From the NCBI RefSeq assembly GCF_020085105.1, contig NC_058045.1, positions 6,214,333 through 6,278,332 of the forward strand: a stretch of DNA of 64,000 bases, written 5' to 3'. Shown one piece after another: positions 12,635 through 25,600 of this stretch; within the stretch, counting starts at the first letter, position 1; every line of letters starts with the position of its first letter. Below the pieces are notes generated by a model. It had not been told where the DNA came from and did no database searches. It saw nothing but the letters and a program-made list of their open reading frames with translations. A program made the position numbers and the translations under genes. This stretch comes from Siniperca chuatsi. Taxonomy: Eukaryota > Chordata > Actinopteri > Centrarchiformes > Sinipercidae.

Positions 12635-13735
12635 TAGATGACGAGGTAAGTGCCAACCAGTATCAGGCCAACTTGGGCAGACATGCCTCACTGTCTGAGA
12701 CTGCAGCCCTGTATTCTCATATCAAGGTCAGACTTGGGCTTGTCATTCGCAGTGAGAGCCTTGGTTTTGTACTTCACTTTGCATGTCGTGGTTTCACACA
12801 TATCAGTCACACCAAATGTGCTGAGCTAGTTATACATTCACCAAATGTCTCTGACACAATGAGAAGGATTATGTGACAGTACATAACTGGAGTAGCACTA
12901 AGCAGTAACATTGCAGCGTGGGAAAACATCTACCACTGTACTGTATCCCATGTGTCTAGACCAGTGTTGGATGTATTTGTATTTGTATGTGGGCTGCACC
13001 CACTGCGTAGCTGTCCCCCGCCAGCCACCATATTGAATTGATTTGAGCCTTGGCCCTGGTGGTAGAGCAAAGTGAGCTGAATACTAAGCCTGATAAGACA
13101 ATGGCTCTGTGTGCATCATGTCTCTGGGGTTGTATCTCTAAAGGCCATCTCCTCCTGCCCCACCGCTTCCCCAAAAACATTGCAAAAAGCTTTGACATCC
13201 ACCCTGGGATATTCTTTTCCCATGCAATAAGGAGCTAATGAAAAGCTTTTGAAACTCAGTCAGAAACATATGAGTCAGAATTCAATAATATACTGTTGTT
13301 TTATCCAAAGTTGCCAGGAATTTGACAAGAATAACACTCACAGCACTGCTTTTCTAAGCCTTCATATGATGTCATAGCTGTATAAATGGAATAGTGTTAT
13401 TGATCGAATGTAAGTGGATAGGATTGAAGGCTCTGTGTGGGCAGGCCCCTCAAATAAACCACTGAGCAGAGTGCATTTGCTCAAATGAAGAAAGCTAAGC
13501 CTGTATCTAAATAGATTCAACCACATTCATCTATGCCACGGTGATTATGAAATGCAATATTCAGTCTGAAATGTATGGCAAGGAAATGAAATAATTTGTT
13601 TCTGTAGCAATAACATTTTGTCCATTTTCATATTTAGATTCTCTGCACATAGAAACATTTTTGATATAATGAATCATCAATATTACTTCAATAACTGCAG
13701 TTACCAGGCTTCACTCACTTATAGATGTAACAAAA

Positions 13736-13749
13736 GCGCCACCTAGTGG
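13736..13749 (-). promoter_or_regulatory. CTCF-like motif, reverse orientation
   Basis: Read on the minus strand, CCACTAGGTGGCGC fits the 14-base core CCASYAGRKGGCRS at every position. It lies between let-7b and the ppara promoter. Binding is inferred from the motif only. Confidence 0.55.
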
Positions 13750-14214
13750 ATGCTCATTCAATATTCTACATGTACAGTATGTTTGCAACTTATTTACCTA
13801 ATATTGTCATTCTCTTTCTCCATTCCACTCTTCGTTTCCATGCCTGCACTTATAAAACACCAGAGAACAGTGGCAAATCTTCAGAATTACCTGAAAATCA
13901 AGGTGCTGTCATCAAATGTTTGTTCGATCAACAGTCCAAAAGCCAAAGATATTGAATGTACTAAAATTTAAGACCAGGAAAAGTAGCAAATTCTTACATC
14001 TGATAACCTTAAAGCGATTGATTTTTGGCATTTCTGCTTTAAAAAATGACAAACAATTAATCTATTATCAAAATAGTTGCCATTATTTTTCTGTCGATCA
14101 AGTAATTGTTTAATCGACTAGTCATTGCTGCTCTACCTATACAGTATATATGTTATTGCATGTCTGTCCATCATCCCTCTTTTGTTGCTCTTCCAGAGGT
14201 TTCTACCTGTTGAA

Positions 14215-14300
14215 AAAATCAAGGGTCTACGGACAGAGGGTGTTGTAAAGCCATTTGGTGCAAATTTGTGATTTTGGGATAAATAAAAAAAATTGAATAG
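14215..14300 (+). repeat. LINE/SINE 3'-tail fragment
   Basis: GGTCTACGGACAGAGGGTGT and a following TTGTGATTTTGGG-ATAAATA-ATTGAATAG run repeat, with differences, the sequence at 29226-29335. This is the 3' tail shared by L2-type LINEs and dependent SINEs in fish, ending in TTGA-like repeats. Confidence 0.55.
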
Positions 14301-14448
14301 ATGTCGCAGAAAAATGCAACATTAATTCATTCATCAAACATCTATTTTGCTGTAGGTATTTAACTAAATTGCTCATAGTTTACAGTGTAATTAGGCTGCT
14401 TCTTGAATGAAAATCATAAAGTTGTGGTGTGCCATCTACAGTTTCTCA

Positions 14449-14462
14449 GCAGCAGGTGGCAG
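14449..14462 (+). promoter_or_regulatory. CTCF-like motif, forward orientation
   Basis: GCAGCAGGTGGCAG matches CCASYAGRKGGCRS at 13 of 14 positions. It points away from the reverse motif 0.7 kb upstream, giving a divergent pair between the let-7 cluster and ppara. Confidence 0.4.
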
Positions 14463-15191
14463 CAGAGGTCTGGCTGTTGTTAATACTCAACATTGACCCA
14501 CTTACTGGACTTCAGTGGGTGATCATATTAACCTTTGTCAAACGAAGTTCATGCTAGTTCCCCAAATACCTCAAACTTATTTTATAAAAAGCTACAACTT
14601 TATATGGGACTGAAAACATGGAAGATTACTTTAGTTGAAAATAGAACGTCATGGTCATGTGGTTCAAATTTTTGATTTGGCCCATTTCGGCTAAATTGCA
14701 CACTATTAATATGCATTCATACTGTACACAAAAGTACTGGCATAATCATATTTGCATTCTTGTTAATTTCATTACAACAAAAAATGTATATGTTACAGTA
14801 TGATTCAGTTTGAAGCAACAGTTTCTAAAACAGGCAAATCCATGAAGCTAAGCAGGACAGTGGAGCAGTACATCTTCCCCTAAGCTGCATTTCTGAGGAT
14901 GAGCACCATTTCATAACCATAAATTACTTTATCAAGTTTTTGCTGTCTGTTGTCGGTTTAATTGCAGCTAGGTTCAGTTCAGGGACCGACATGTTGTAAG
15001 CGAATGGGGCAGTTGTCATTATATTATCTGGATGTGGAAAGCAGTCTGAGTCTCCCCTTAATTGAGAAACCAGCTGTTGTCCAGACAGAATGTCTTGACC
15101 GTAGTCCATTACTGTGGACTGTGCAGACTCTGTCTGCTCTCATGAGCTGTGTTGCAACGAGCCGTAACTTCTGAATTGAAGCTCAGTGCAC

Positions 15192-15665
15192 TCAGAATCA
15201 GAATCAGAAATACTTTATTGATCCCTGGAGGGGAAACTCTTTTGTTACAGCTGCTCACTGTCACGTCAGTGCAGACAGGGATAGAAGTACTAAGCAAAAA
15301 ATATAATACTCTATAATACAGCTAAGATAAATGAAGTACAAAGTGGATATAAGTATAAAAGCTAAAATAAGCGTAAGTACCAAAGTGGATTTAGAGGTTC
15401 ATAAGTATGTATGGTATAATACAATGTAATAATATAAGTAATAAGTAATAGTGCAATAATGAGTACGTCAAGTTAAGTGTAGCTTATTAAGATGATTATG
15501 AGACGGTGGATATTGCACAGCAGTACTAGAAATATGAATAAATATCAATAAATAGGGAATTTTAAACTGAAAACAGAGTATATTGCACAGGAGTATTAGA
15601 CAGAGAAAATTGCACAGTTATTTCAAGTATTGCAGTGATGTTAATGATCCAATGTCCAGTTTAGT
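15192..15665 (-). mobile_element. Non-LTR retrotransposon 3' end (minus strand)
   Basis: On the minus strand the element ends with GGGATCAATAAAGTATTTC followed by TTCTGATTC repeats, a well-known fish LINE tail. The body back to about 15665 is AT-rich 3' UTR-like sequence with no reverse-transcriptase frame left. Confidence 0.6.
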
Positions 15666-15689
15666 GACTTAGTGACTTCGGGTCATATA

Positions 15690-15880
15690 GACTAACACTG
15701 CAGCTGACATCTATGTGGGTGTGTTATCTATTTCGACAAGATTTTACATTGACTGATTTTATTATTAATGTAAATGTTTTTGTGTATTGTCCAAATATTT
15801 GACCAGTTTGTGCTTTTATGCTTTGGCAAAAACTTTTAAAACTGTCATGCCAATAAAGCCTTTGAATTGAATTGACTGAC
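15690..15880 (+). mobile_element. LINE 3' tail (plus strand)
   Basis: Ends with GTCATGCCAATAAAGCCTTT and TTGAATTGAATTGA repeats, a tail type seen in many teleost LINEs. It abuts the oppositely oriented LINE end at 15192-15665. No coding remnant is visible. Confidence 0.5.
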
Positions 15881-15884
15881 CTTT

Positions 15885-16230
15885 CCTGCTTAACTTTAAG
15901 CCAACATCCATCCACTGATGAAAATCGTGGGATATAGCTGAAAGCTCCAAAGAAAGCTGGTAAGTGGACCTTGACATTGAATTGTTTTGTCAAACCACTG
16001 TTTCCAAGGTCAAGAATTAACTTTCATTACATCAAAATGCTACTCACATGAATGCATTAACAACTAATAATTTATAATATAATACTATAACAGCTTCCAT
16101 TTGTTCTATATAATGAGTATTTCAGCTTAAATACTTGGAGTATTTTTATAGTGTAGTATTGCTACTTTTACTTAGTGTGATCTGAATACCTTCACTACTC
16201 TACTTTATCTTTAGTCTAATGTTTCTTCAT
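15885..16230 (+). repeat. Dispersed teleost repeats (partial copies)
   Basis: A segment at about 15960-16030 (CTGTTTCCAAGGTCAAGAAT) recurs at about 26990-27050. The following segment (16033-16230), with GAGTATTTTTATAGTGTAGT and GATCTGAATACCTTC, belongs to a repeat whose other fragments lie at 17868-17995 and 34613-34740. These are families I recall as very frequent in percomorph genomes; class unknown to me. Confidence 0.5.
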
Positions 16231-17867
16231 GTTCTTGTTATAGATCACACTGCAGACCATAGAGAGGCTCAGTGAAGTGAATCTTAGATGTATCAGTACA
16301 CTGATGTTTGTAATACATTGTAATGCAGTATACTAATTACAATCACCAGAATTTTACATTAAGACCCTCACTTTGAGTTACGGTGATGCACTACTGACAG
16401 GGTAGGGACATTTTCCTTTTGCTTACCTCTAATTCCATACAAAGCAGAACTACGTGTGAGGTTTAAGGACACTTTAGCAGGGTGGATGCTGCCTGAAATG
16501 TGCCTTGGATGCAGATTCTGTAGTTGGATCCACCCGAATCTCTATTCACATCACCATTCTGCCGAGATCATGGAATAGACATTTCTGATTCTCTCGTTGC
16601 AGTACATCTGAAGAGAGTCGTCTTCATGTAGTGTGTGTGTGGTGTGTGTGGGGGGGGGGAGTACCAGTGGCAGCTGGCCAATAGAGGGTGCTACGGCACC
16701 ACCCTCCTTGAGCCTTTGAGCCACTAAAAAAAAACATTATTAATATAACATTAATAATAAATTAAACAAATTGTCAATATTTGTGTGTTTTAAATATGGA
16801 ATGCACCCAGTAATATGTGTTAGAAAAACATCTGCGCAATATATATGCTTTTCCTACACATCCCCTCCATCTGTCTGCATGTCTCAGCAGCTCTGGGGCG
16901 ATGGAGAAATCGCCCACAGGAGGGGGGGGTCTGTGTGGCAGTTTAGCCAAAGTTATGAAGGTATGACATAAAATTTTGCCAATCAGGGTCCTCAAATCTA
17001 ATCCGAAAAGAGCGATTATTTTATCGCCCCCAAGCGAGCCACTGTTCCACAGACCTCTACAGGCACCATTTTAACTACATGACAATGGAGAGCGCGACCG
17101 CTAACTTACTCCTCCAAGACCCAACCCTAACTCAGTAAAATCTCTCTTCCAAGATCCATTTGAGAGGAGAACGAGGAACCCAGATCAACCTGACCTCACA
17201 GTCAGACAGGAGGTTAGCTGGTACACCAGAAAGGACTGGCTAGCTGGATGCAGTCATGCTAATGCCTTATTTTGCTTTCCGTGCTTGCTTTAGTTGTGTT
17301 AGAGGACAATTGATATTAACAAGATCGTTTATGTTATTATTTTGGGTCTTTCCTTCTGTTAACTGTTTTGTATTGGTTATCAGGGACCCCACAATTTATT
17401 TTTGAGTATAATTCAATATAATTCACTTGTGAGAGAGTTTTGAAGCAGATGTTTGCTGTAGTTTATCATCTCTACACCCCAGAGCATGTGACTCTCATGC
17501 TCATGTCCATTCAAGTGTCTGAATGGCAACTTAACACCACTAACCACATGTTTACTTATCCTGATCTTTACCTCCCTATTGGTTTCCTCAACAAAACAAG
17601 GTCCATAGGGGCATCTCAAGAAATAAACATTTTCTATTACATGTTTTATATTATACTGAACTTGCCTGTGTGGGTGACCAAAATAAGACCTTCTGATGTG
17701 TTTGTCAAGGTGTTACTTACTGCTTTACTTTATGTTGGAATAAAATCATTGTTAAATATTTAACTGCAAAGTAATAATTGCTTTTTGATATTTTGATATA
17801 AAAACATTCACTTTTTTGCATTAAATCATACTGGGATGTTTGCTGAATCCTATGTGCTTTTCTTTCA

Positions 17868-17995
17868 GAGGGAAATATTGTTCTTTTCATTCCACTTCAT
17901 TTTTGACAGCTATATAGATCCAACAGTAAATTAGTTAAATTAGCTTCACTTCAACCAACTAAAGTGCTGCTTACATAATAAGGCATCAGATAAGG
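17868..17995 (+). repeat. Dispersed teleost repeat fragment
   Basis: Starts near CAGAGGGAAATATTGT and contains TTTGACAGCTATATAGA and AGTGCTGCTTACATAATAAG. It represents the part of the repeat family that normally precedes the segment found at 16033-16230, so this is a separate partial copy. Confidence 0.45.
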
Positions 17996-18632
17996 CATAG
18001 GTAACATTTCAAATTAATATTTTTTATATTGGGGTGTTTCTTCTACAACTTAAGTAGAGGATCTGAATAACTCGGCCACCACAGTGCATGTAAGTGCTGA
18101 GTGTGCGTGGAGGTCGTGAGGTGTCCACTGTGGTCCCAGGACTCATACAGAACAACCAGTATCTGCTTCCAGGCCTTGAGCCAAGCTGTACAGTGACGCC
18201 CACATTGCTTTGCCAAAGACGTGGACAGAATGTGATAGGGAGCTGGGTTGGAGAACGGGATGAGGAAACAAGAAAGCAGAGAGATGCAATCAGCAAACAG
18301 AGCATCTAGCGTGTGCTGGGAAACAGAGCTGCTTCATTAATGGGCAGTTTTGCAACAGTTTGACTGGAAACCCTCCCAACTTGGCCTGGTGTCAGTGTGC
18401 AACACAACGTTTTCTCCAGCTGCCATGTGATTCTCCCGAAAGGTGCAAAGGTTTTCTTGTGCACAATTAGCGGGACCATGCACTGGTCAACATCTGGAAA
18501 CCTAAAGATGTGGTCCTTTGGCTCAACAAAAATCCTGTCACACTCCTTCAGATCTGTAGTTGTCACATGACAAGGCATGCATACAAGCAACATATGTTGA
18601 AGTCGAGTCACATTGATGTGTTTTGCCTGTTA

Positions 18633-19130
18633 CTTCAGAATCAGCTTTATTGGCCAAGTATGTGTACACATACAAGGAATTTGACTCCGGTTTTTCATTG
18701 CTCAAAATGTTCCAATAGAGATAGAGATAGAAATAGACATACAGCTAAAATCAAGAACAACAAAGCTGAACAGGTAAAAACATATTATGTACTTGCAAGT
18801 GGTAAACAATATAGATGATTATAAAATACATATATATAGACAATATATATAGATATAAGCAACAATGAACAACAACAATGTCTATATACAAGTCAAACTG
18901 TTTCTGTAAGTTGTAAACAATAATATAATGGAGCAAAAGTGCTGGAATAAATATTGAATGATTAATGTAATAGATTACTTTATATACATGAAGTAGGTGC
19001 TTATGTTAAGTATATACATGTATACATGTCTATATACAGTATATACAGTGCATTTATATTTGACAATGGTGATAACATGTAAAAAAAATAATAATAATAA
19101 TAACAAGAAACAACAACAACAAAAAACTAA
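18633..19130 (-). mobile_element. LINE 3' end (minus strand)
   Basis: The minus strand ends with TTGGCCAATAAAGCTGATTC, preceded by CAAATTCCTTGTATGTGTAC, a recurrent fish LINE terminus. The rest is AT-rich, with TATATA and AAC/ATA runs to about 19130. No reverse-transcriptase frame remains. Confidence 0.5.
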
Positions 19131-19309
19131 TTAGTAGATCCAGTGGAAGGCTTAGTGTTACAGGGTTATTGCACTGGGATTTTGTTTCTGACATTATATG
19201 ACTGATTTAACTGTTTACTTGGCTGTTTGAGCTTCACTGTTCAGAATGATGTATGTGCAGAGTTTGACACTAGAAGGCTGTTTTCACATTCATCTGCTGA
19301 AGCTGAAGC

Positions 19310-19395
19310 TTCTCTGCAACCTGAACAGTATGATCACATCTTTGTACCATTAAAGCTTCATTGAACTGAATTAGATTGCAATGAATTGCGAACAA
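19310..19395 (+). repeat. Short LINE tail fragment
   Basis: CCATTAAAGCTTCATTGAAC followed by TGAATT/TTGCAATGAATT repeats resembles the AATTGA-type LINE tail of 15690-15880. It is only a fragment. Confidence 0.35.
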
Positions 19396-19614
19396 GAGCG
19401 AAGGAAACACTTGGATGACCCGGGAAGAGTCATGTGGGGACAGTGTCATGGGTATACAAATTTTGCCAGCCTGCATTCATACAGCCCAGAATCATTGTAT
19501 CTGATTATCACAATCGATTATCAGTCCTACTACACTCCAACCCTCGATTTTAGCAGCTATGGCCTCTCTGTTGTCTCTGTTTTGTATTTGTTTCAGCATT
19601 GCATTGCAAGCGTG

Positions 19615-19860
19615 TAGCGCTTGTCCCGGTCCCTCTTGCTGTCACCATGGTTAGGGGGCGACCGTCTCAAGGGAAACTGCTGCTCGCTTTCTATTCGCTG
19701 AAACTATAGGTGTGTCAGGGGGTGTGCGCTTTCTCTCCGCAAGCTGTCAGTCATGACGTCACATCCGGCGGGTGTGAGCTCCATGGTTCTGCTTTGTATG
19801 GACATGGTGGGGGATTTTTGACAGCTGCAGCGCTGTTGGGAAACAAACAAGGACGTGGTT
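19615..19860 (+). promoter_or_regulatory. ppara: ppara promoter region
   Basis: A CpG-containing, G/C-richer island in AT-rich DNA, with no TATA box. It holds a perfect cAMP-response element TGACGTCA at 19754-19761, directly followed by CATCCGG, an inverted ETS-type site. It sits just upstream of a spliceable non-coding first exon and 13 kb before the first ppara coding exon on the same strand. The exact start site cannot be fixed from sequence. Confidence 0.55.
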
Positions 19861-19974
19861 GGGGTCGGGGTTATTTTCCCTCCTCGCTCCTCTCTCGATC
19901 TTGCACCGGCCGCTTCTCAACCCAGAGAGATTTCCAAGGATATGGCGGCTTCGGATTGGGCTGTCTATTGAAAG
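19861..19974 (+). other. ppara: Probable ppara non-coding exon 1 (3' boundary clear)
   Basis: The island ends with ATTGAAAG|GTAGAT, a good splice donor at 19975. YY1-like ATGGCGGC (19942-19949) and an inverted CCAAT box (ATTGG, near 19956) lie inside, typical of TATA-less vertebrate promoters and leaders. The left boundary given here is nominal; transcription may begin anywhere from about 19700. Mammalian PPARA genes also begin with non-coding exons far upstream. Further 5' UTR exons may exist in the following intron, but I could not identify any. Confidence 0.45.
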
Positions 19975-21247
19975 GTAGATGTCTTCATTTAGCTTTTTAC
20001 CCAAGAAGTACACCCTCCTGCAGCAGCTGAGAGAGATCTGTAAGGGTATTTTGTGTAATGCACAGAGATGGTTGCAGCCTAGAAACAGGGCATGTTCTCC
20101 ACTTTTAGAATGTGTCCAGTTTCAGACCAAAACCTGCAAGCGATTGTTTACAGGCAAATGGGCTACATTAATAAATGCTTCCAGGATTATAGGACCATTG
20201 TTGTTGTATGGAGGCAGGCAAATCTGATTTCAGTTGCACGCCTGCGCAGCTGAAGTGGCGCTTGCTCATCAATAGGCAACATCTCTGTTCATTAGTAGCC
20301 CAAGCCATGCACCCAACATACGCCCCTTTACTCTGATAGCGGTTATGAAGAAGCTGTGACTTGCTTATTATTATTGTTTTGTTATGAAGGCCTCTGGTCG
20401 GCATGTTTGATGCACCAGTGACAGTGACAGTGATGTCAAAATGTGCTGTGCGATGAATTAATCAAACTTCAAGACTTTACTCAAATACTGTTTCAGTCAG
20501 GTCTGAAGCACTGAGGAATGGTGCTCTCATTGCTATATGCATAACACCTGCATATAGCCTTTAGAGTGTAAATATTGGTTCCAAAGTGCGAAGAATGACA
20601 TTCTGCAGCTCAACTAATGATTTGGTCACTTTAGAAAATTGACCACCTCCCTTAATAACACTCTTGTTCTTTGAAAGTGAAATTTGACCCATATCCTGTT
20701 GTACCTGTCCTATTCCCCTAAGCAATATAGGAATGCAGCCTTTCTTTTCCCACAAATAGCAGCACAAATTTCAGCTTTTTACTCTTCAGATTAAAATGCC
20801 TACAATGGGGTCAAAGGGTTTCCAAAGTTAAAGTCCTTGACAGTGCCTTTTGTTAGTCGTTTATTCTTGTTCAAACACCAAAATCCAACTTCTCCCTTTG
20901 CTTATATCAAATGTAATTTTTCTTTTGCATTAAATGTAAGATGACATTAGGACTGACTAGATACCACAGTGACTCCTGACTGATTTGTGGTGGTTGAAGG
21001 TTTGTTTGTGTTTTTAAATGCACATTGTTAGAAGAGACTTACTTTTTTAGTTACGATTGAAAAGTTGTATCTTGAGGTCTAGTGCTTGTTGTGCGTGTGC
21101 CTGAAAGTGAGACTTCGAAGGTGATCTGAAGACAGATTCTCCGTTCTGCAGTTCTAAAAACTCAGTCCTCTGTGTACCAGACTTTTACATGAGTCCCCCT
21201 TTATTTGCTAACCCTTAAAGCCAGTCTCCACATTGACGTGGCATTTA

Positions 21248-21260
21248 ACTTCAAAGGTCA
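21248..21260 (+). promoter_or_regulatory. DR1-like nuclear receptor motif
   Basis: ACTTCAAAGGTCA is a 6-1-6 direct repeat with a perfect downstream half-site AGGTCA and an A spacer; the upstream half is degenerate. DR1 sites bind PPAR-RXR or HNF4, and human PPARA is auto-regulated through such a site. It is 1.3 kb inside intron 1. Single motifs of this kind occur by chance. Confidence 0.25.
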
Positions 21261-22559
21261 TTGCTCAGAACCGTTTTTACACACCTTATCAATCTGGTGA
21301 CTGTGGTTTAAAATCCATCAATAATCATGTAATGTTTGATGCAGCTTCAAAGTGTCTTTATTTATGTTGACAGAGTATAGCAAATTGAAAACAAACCATT
21401 GAATATTTTTTCACCTTAGACTGAAGAATAAATCACTGCTTAGGCAAAAAATGTTCCAAGAGATATTATCAAAATATACATACCAAACCCAGATCAAATA
21501 GAACTTGCACGTAACTTTTTTTTTTTTTTTACTTACTGGTGAATACCAAGTGGGTGTGGTTATCAGGGCAATCAGATAGTGTCACAGTTAAAAAATGTCG
21601 AAGTCAATTTAAAATCTTTTTTCCTTTGGTATTCCAAGCATATTTTTTCCCCATGATAAGTTCCACCTATGCTTTCTTTATTCCATGCAGATTTCACTAG
21701 ACACTCATGTGAGCATATGGATCTCACTTACTCTGCAGAACGTTTTGCATACTGCACTAGCATGTTTGTTTTTTTTTAAAGGTGTGGTACGTCTGTCATT
21801 ACACTACTGTAATCAGAGGGACACACTGCATTCACCCTTATCTCTCATGCATAATGCATGAAAAATGTCTTAAGAAACAAACTGTCTCAGCTCTGCTTCT
21901 CTGAGTCAGCCTTAAGGGAACTTGCCCTGCCGTTGTTTTTTCTGTAGCTAGTTTCTGTCCAGCTGTGCTGACACTTTTGTCTCCAGGAACCTGAGACCTG
22001 TAATCAGCTTCTGCCTGGTTGCATTCACAGCCTGGAGTGACAGTCTTTCAGGCGCAGAAACAAGAACAGAGTGAAAGGCAGAGGTTTCTCCTCTCTGTTC
22101 CTCAAACAGGACATTCTGGTTCTGTTCCAGCTGCACATTCTCAAGAGTTTATCATTTGTCTCTGTTGTGGGTTCATAAACAAGTGTATTGTAAGTATGTT
22201 TTGCAACAAGAACCTAGTTCCACTGACCTATTTTTCAAGTCCCTACATCACCGATGGCAGAAGAGCAGTGGCAAAAATGTTAGCATAGGGCATAGTTTTG
22301 AGAGCATGTGTAAGATTAGTCACTGTCTTAGATGCTAACATCCAGCATTTGTTTTGTGTGCATTAAAAATAGTTTTAGGGAAATGTAATTCCAGAAGAGT
22401 CTTCCAGCTCTTATAGACACTCACTGACAAGGATCAGTAGTACTGGCTTGTTATCCACTCTTCAGGTTCAAGGACACTTCTAGTATTTCTCACCTGTGAG
22501 AGCAACCTCAAAGAAATAAGCGTCCACAGGTAGTTGGTCTTGTGTTGGGGACTGTTGGC

Positions 22560-22640
22560 CGGGGTATGCTTGAAACAAACTAGTTTGTGCCAAGTGTCTT
22601 CCAACCACATTTAAAGGTAAACGTGTTTATAGCTGTTCCA
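22560..22640 (+). repeat. Dispersed repeat, copy 1 of 2
   Basis: GTATGCTTGAAACAAACTAG...CAAGTGTC...CCAACCACAT...GTTTATA recurs with point differences at about 34525-34600. The family is not recognised. Confidence 0.5.
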
Positions 22641-25600
22641 GATGGCTAAACTCAAAGGTGAACTGAACATATATATGTTCAGCAAACATATATTGGTAGA
22701 TGACTTTGTAACGTTCCAGTGTTTACTTCACAATCATAGAGATGGAGGATAAAATGATTGCCAGTGCCACTGTGATAACTTTCCAGAGTTGTAAAATCCT
22801 TCCTCATATTATAAACAGATGACCATTGTTTTTGGCATCTGATAAGCCTTCATACTCATGGATTTGTCATTTAAACTTGACTTCCTGGATAAAATTTTGC
22901 CCTCTTGTTGGTACCTGTAATAACAGACCCACATCAACGCAGTTTTTTTTTGTTGTACAATGCTATTTTCAGTCCCAGCCTGGTCTTTCTGGCTGTTTGT
23001 AGTCACTTCTATGGCCACTTTTTCTTTTGCAACTTGTGTCCTCTATCGCTCAGATTTGACCTTCATCTGAGCCAGGTCTATTTCCCTTTGAGCCTTCCTT
23101 ATGGTAAAGTACCTCTGGGTTGAATAGGATTGAGGCCTTCCAGCCCGACTTACAGTAAGCAGCTCTGATTGGGGAGGGATGCTGTATGTAAGAATTTGTA
23201 TGTGGAACCATGAGGGGACTTGACAGGAGGATTTGATGGGTCTCTCGAAAGAAATGTCTTTCTCACCACAACGTCTTTGTCTCTCCCAATCCTGTGTTTC
23301 TGGTCTGCTTATGTGAGAGTCACATCTTTTCAACATCCAGTTGTCACTCTGTTTGTATCTTGTTGTCTGTTTTTTGAGGCAATGGGGTCTGATCCTCATC
23401 CACGTGAGCCAAGGCCTGTAGAAATCCTCATCAATGACTTATCCCTGGTCTTATCTACTCTCCCACTCTAATTCTATCACTGACGAATCCCACTCTCTTT
23501 CAGCTCCACTCATCCGCTCAGACAGAAACATCATCGGTATTAACCTTATTTTACTTAGATTTAGTGGTAGAACAAGGAACAAGGCCTCTTCTGTATTCAT
23601 CAGTTTTGCAACAAGATTTGCATGTTTTGGTGTAACAGAGGTCTTTGACAGTAGTATGAAAATTGACAGTGCTTACATGACAGATGACCATGCCAAAGGT
23701 TGAGGCAACAAAACCATACTACTGTGTATGTGTGTCAGCGGTGCATCTTACACTGGTGTTTTTTGTAAAGCATTGGATATATTTTATGAGGTGGTGTGTG
23801 TGCATATATGAAATGAATGAATAGGCCCTTGGAAAATGAACATTTTTTTCAAGATTTGCTGGTTGCAATTTCTGCTTACTTGCTGCATGTAGGAAGCCAA
23901 AAAAACATTTTGTGTTTTTGACGTACTCAGCGATCCCACTACAGTAGCAAATTAGTGTTGTTCTGTCACCAGGACTGTGTGCTGCATGCCTCCCCACAAA
24001 CACGTAGGCTGGTTTGGCAGCCAAAAGGGGGGAACTCAGGACTTCAGTGTCATGCTGGAAAATGTAACAAGATACACACAGTTGTCTGAGCAGAGAGAAA
24101 TATTCCCAGCTTCACGTTGTTCTCATCTCAGTTTTGGTGATTTCTGCACTCTGGCACTCCCTACTCTATTGTTTTTCAGTAATGCAGAAACTCCCTTAAA
24201 ACAATTTTGGAAAGTTCTTGAGCATACCTCAGAGCAAAGATTGTTTTGGGCAAAGAATGGGAAAATTTCTTTCTGTTGCCTTATTAAAGTGGAGATGCAA
24301 CTAGTGATTATTTTCATTGTTGATTAATCTGACTTATAATTTCAGCCCTTAACTATAGTATAAGATTTCTCCCCAGAGTGATTCCTGCACACCTAGCATA
24401 ATACTAAGAATTGAAATACCCCCTGTAATGTTGTAGCACATGTACTGTCCTCATAAATCAAGCCACAGCGTGTAAAATGTTATATATTTCTTGGCAGCAC
24501 TGCACTCAAGGTGGTCAGTCAAAGTTCACAGGGCTACAGACTATGAGCTTTGTCTGCTGTCCTCGTTTCCCTGTGTTGCCAGGGGATCAGTGTATTGTAT
24601 CTTGGCATAGCCTCAGAGGAGCAACTAGTAGAGCAGTACAGGCTCACTTGAACATTCCCTTCTTTTTGGCACTAAGCCACGATATGTACATTGTAGGCCT
24701 ACATGATATTCAAACTTGCCTGTCTCTGTATTCAAGCCTAGAAAATTCTGATCACTAGAATTTGATTTCCTCCACTCCAGGAGGAGTGCTTATGGAGACA
24801 AAGCCATGTCCACATTTATTGCATTTCATGTTGAGTGGAAAATGCTGAATACTGCAATCTTTTTTTGTACAATATTGTACAGTTCTGCCATCCAGCACAG
24901 TTGCTGTATATCAGTACATAAGTATGCAACGGACGGAAAATCAGTCAAATTTAATAAACACAAAAAATGTAAAAGTGTAAATTAAGGTGACTCGTACAGG
25001 CAAAACAGGTGACTCATAAAGGCGCTTTATGGTGTTGTTGGCCCAGTTTAATATATGCAAGTGCAGCTTGCTGTCTTCTTACCCCACATCAGTCTAGTGA
25101 TAAAAGCAGCTGGAAAGATTGCAGCAGTTTCCCCACTCTGAAATTTAAAGTTTGAATGTACTGCAGGGAGGTTTTGTAATGGCTGGTCTGCTTGATCCTT
25201 GTGACTGATTTGGAAATAAGCACAAAATGGCAGCCAGGAGCCAGCATTTGGCACAGAATGGAGGTGTTGCTTAAGGACAGTGTCGTTAGCGATTGGTGAT
25301 TTTGGCAGCTGGGAACAGTGAGGGTCGAGCCTGCCAGTTGTTCAGCTGTAAATACATGTAACACACAAGGGTAGCTAGTTAAGCTGTCGCTATAACTCAG
25401 GTCAAGGTTACACAGCAGCTGTGTTATTTCTCCATATGTCCTGATGCTGACACTCTCAGACTATGGTCTTATTAATAACTGCCAGTATATCATGACCACT
25501 TGCTTTCCACTGTCCACTGTCTTTCCCTCCCTTTGTTATATTCTTCTGAGCCAGATAAAGATGCCCCATGCAATCAGATTTATTATAAATCATATGCTTT

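Larger units (their letters stand above)
11835..19600. other. Intergenic region between let-7b and ppara; mostly repeats
   Basis: No protein gene seen. It holds dinucleotide repeats, several LINE 3' ends, a common dispersed repeat in two partial copies, and two CTCF-like motifs, each listed separately. Open frames at 12233-12876 are created by microsatellites. Confidence 0.6.

Noticed and set aside
12233..12876. Long open frames on both strands
   Set aside because: They owe their length to the TC/CA microsatellites and code for dipeptide runs.
20800..20835. GGGTCAAAGGG and CAAAGTTAAAGTCC as HNF4/PPAR sites
   Set aside because: The half-sites are too degenerate to support beyond chance in a 12.7-kb intron.
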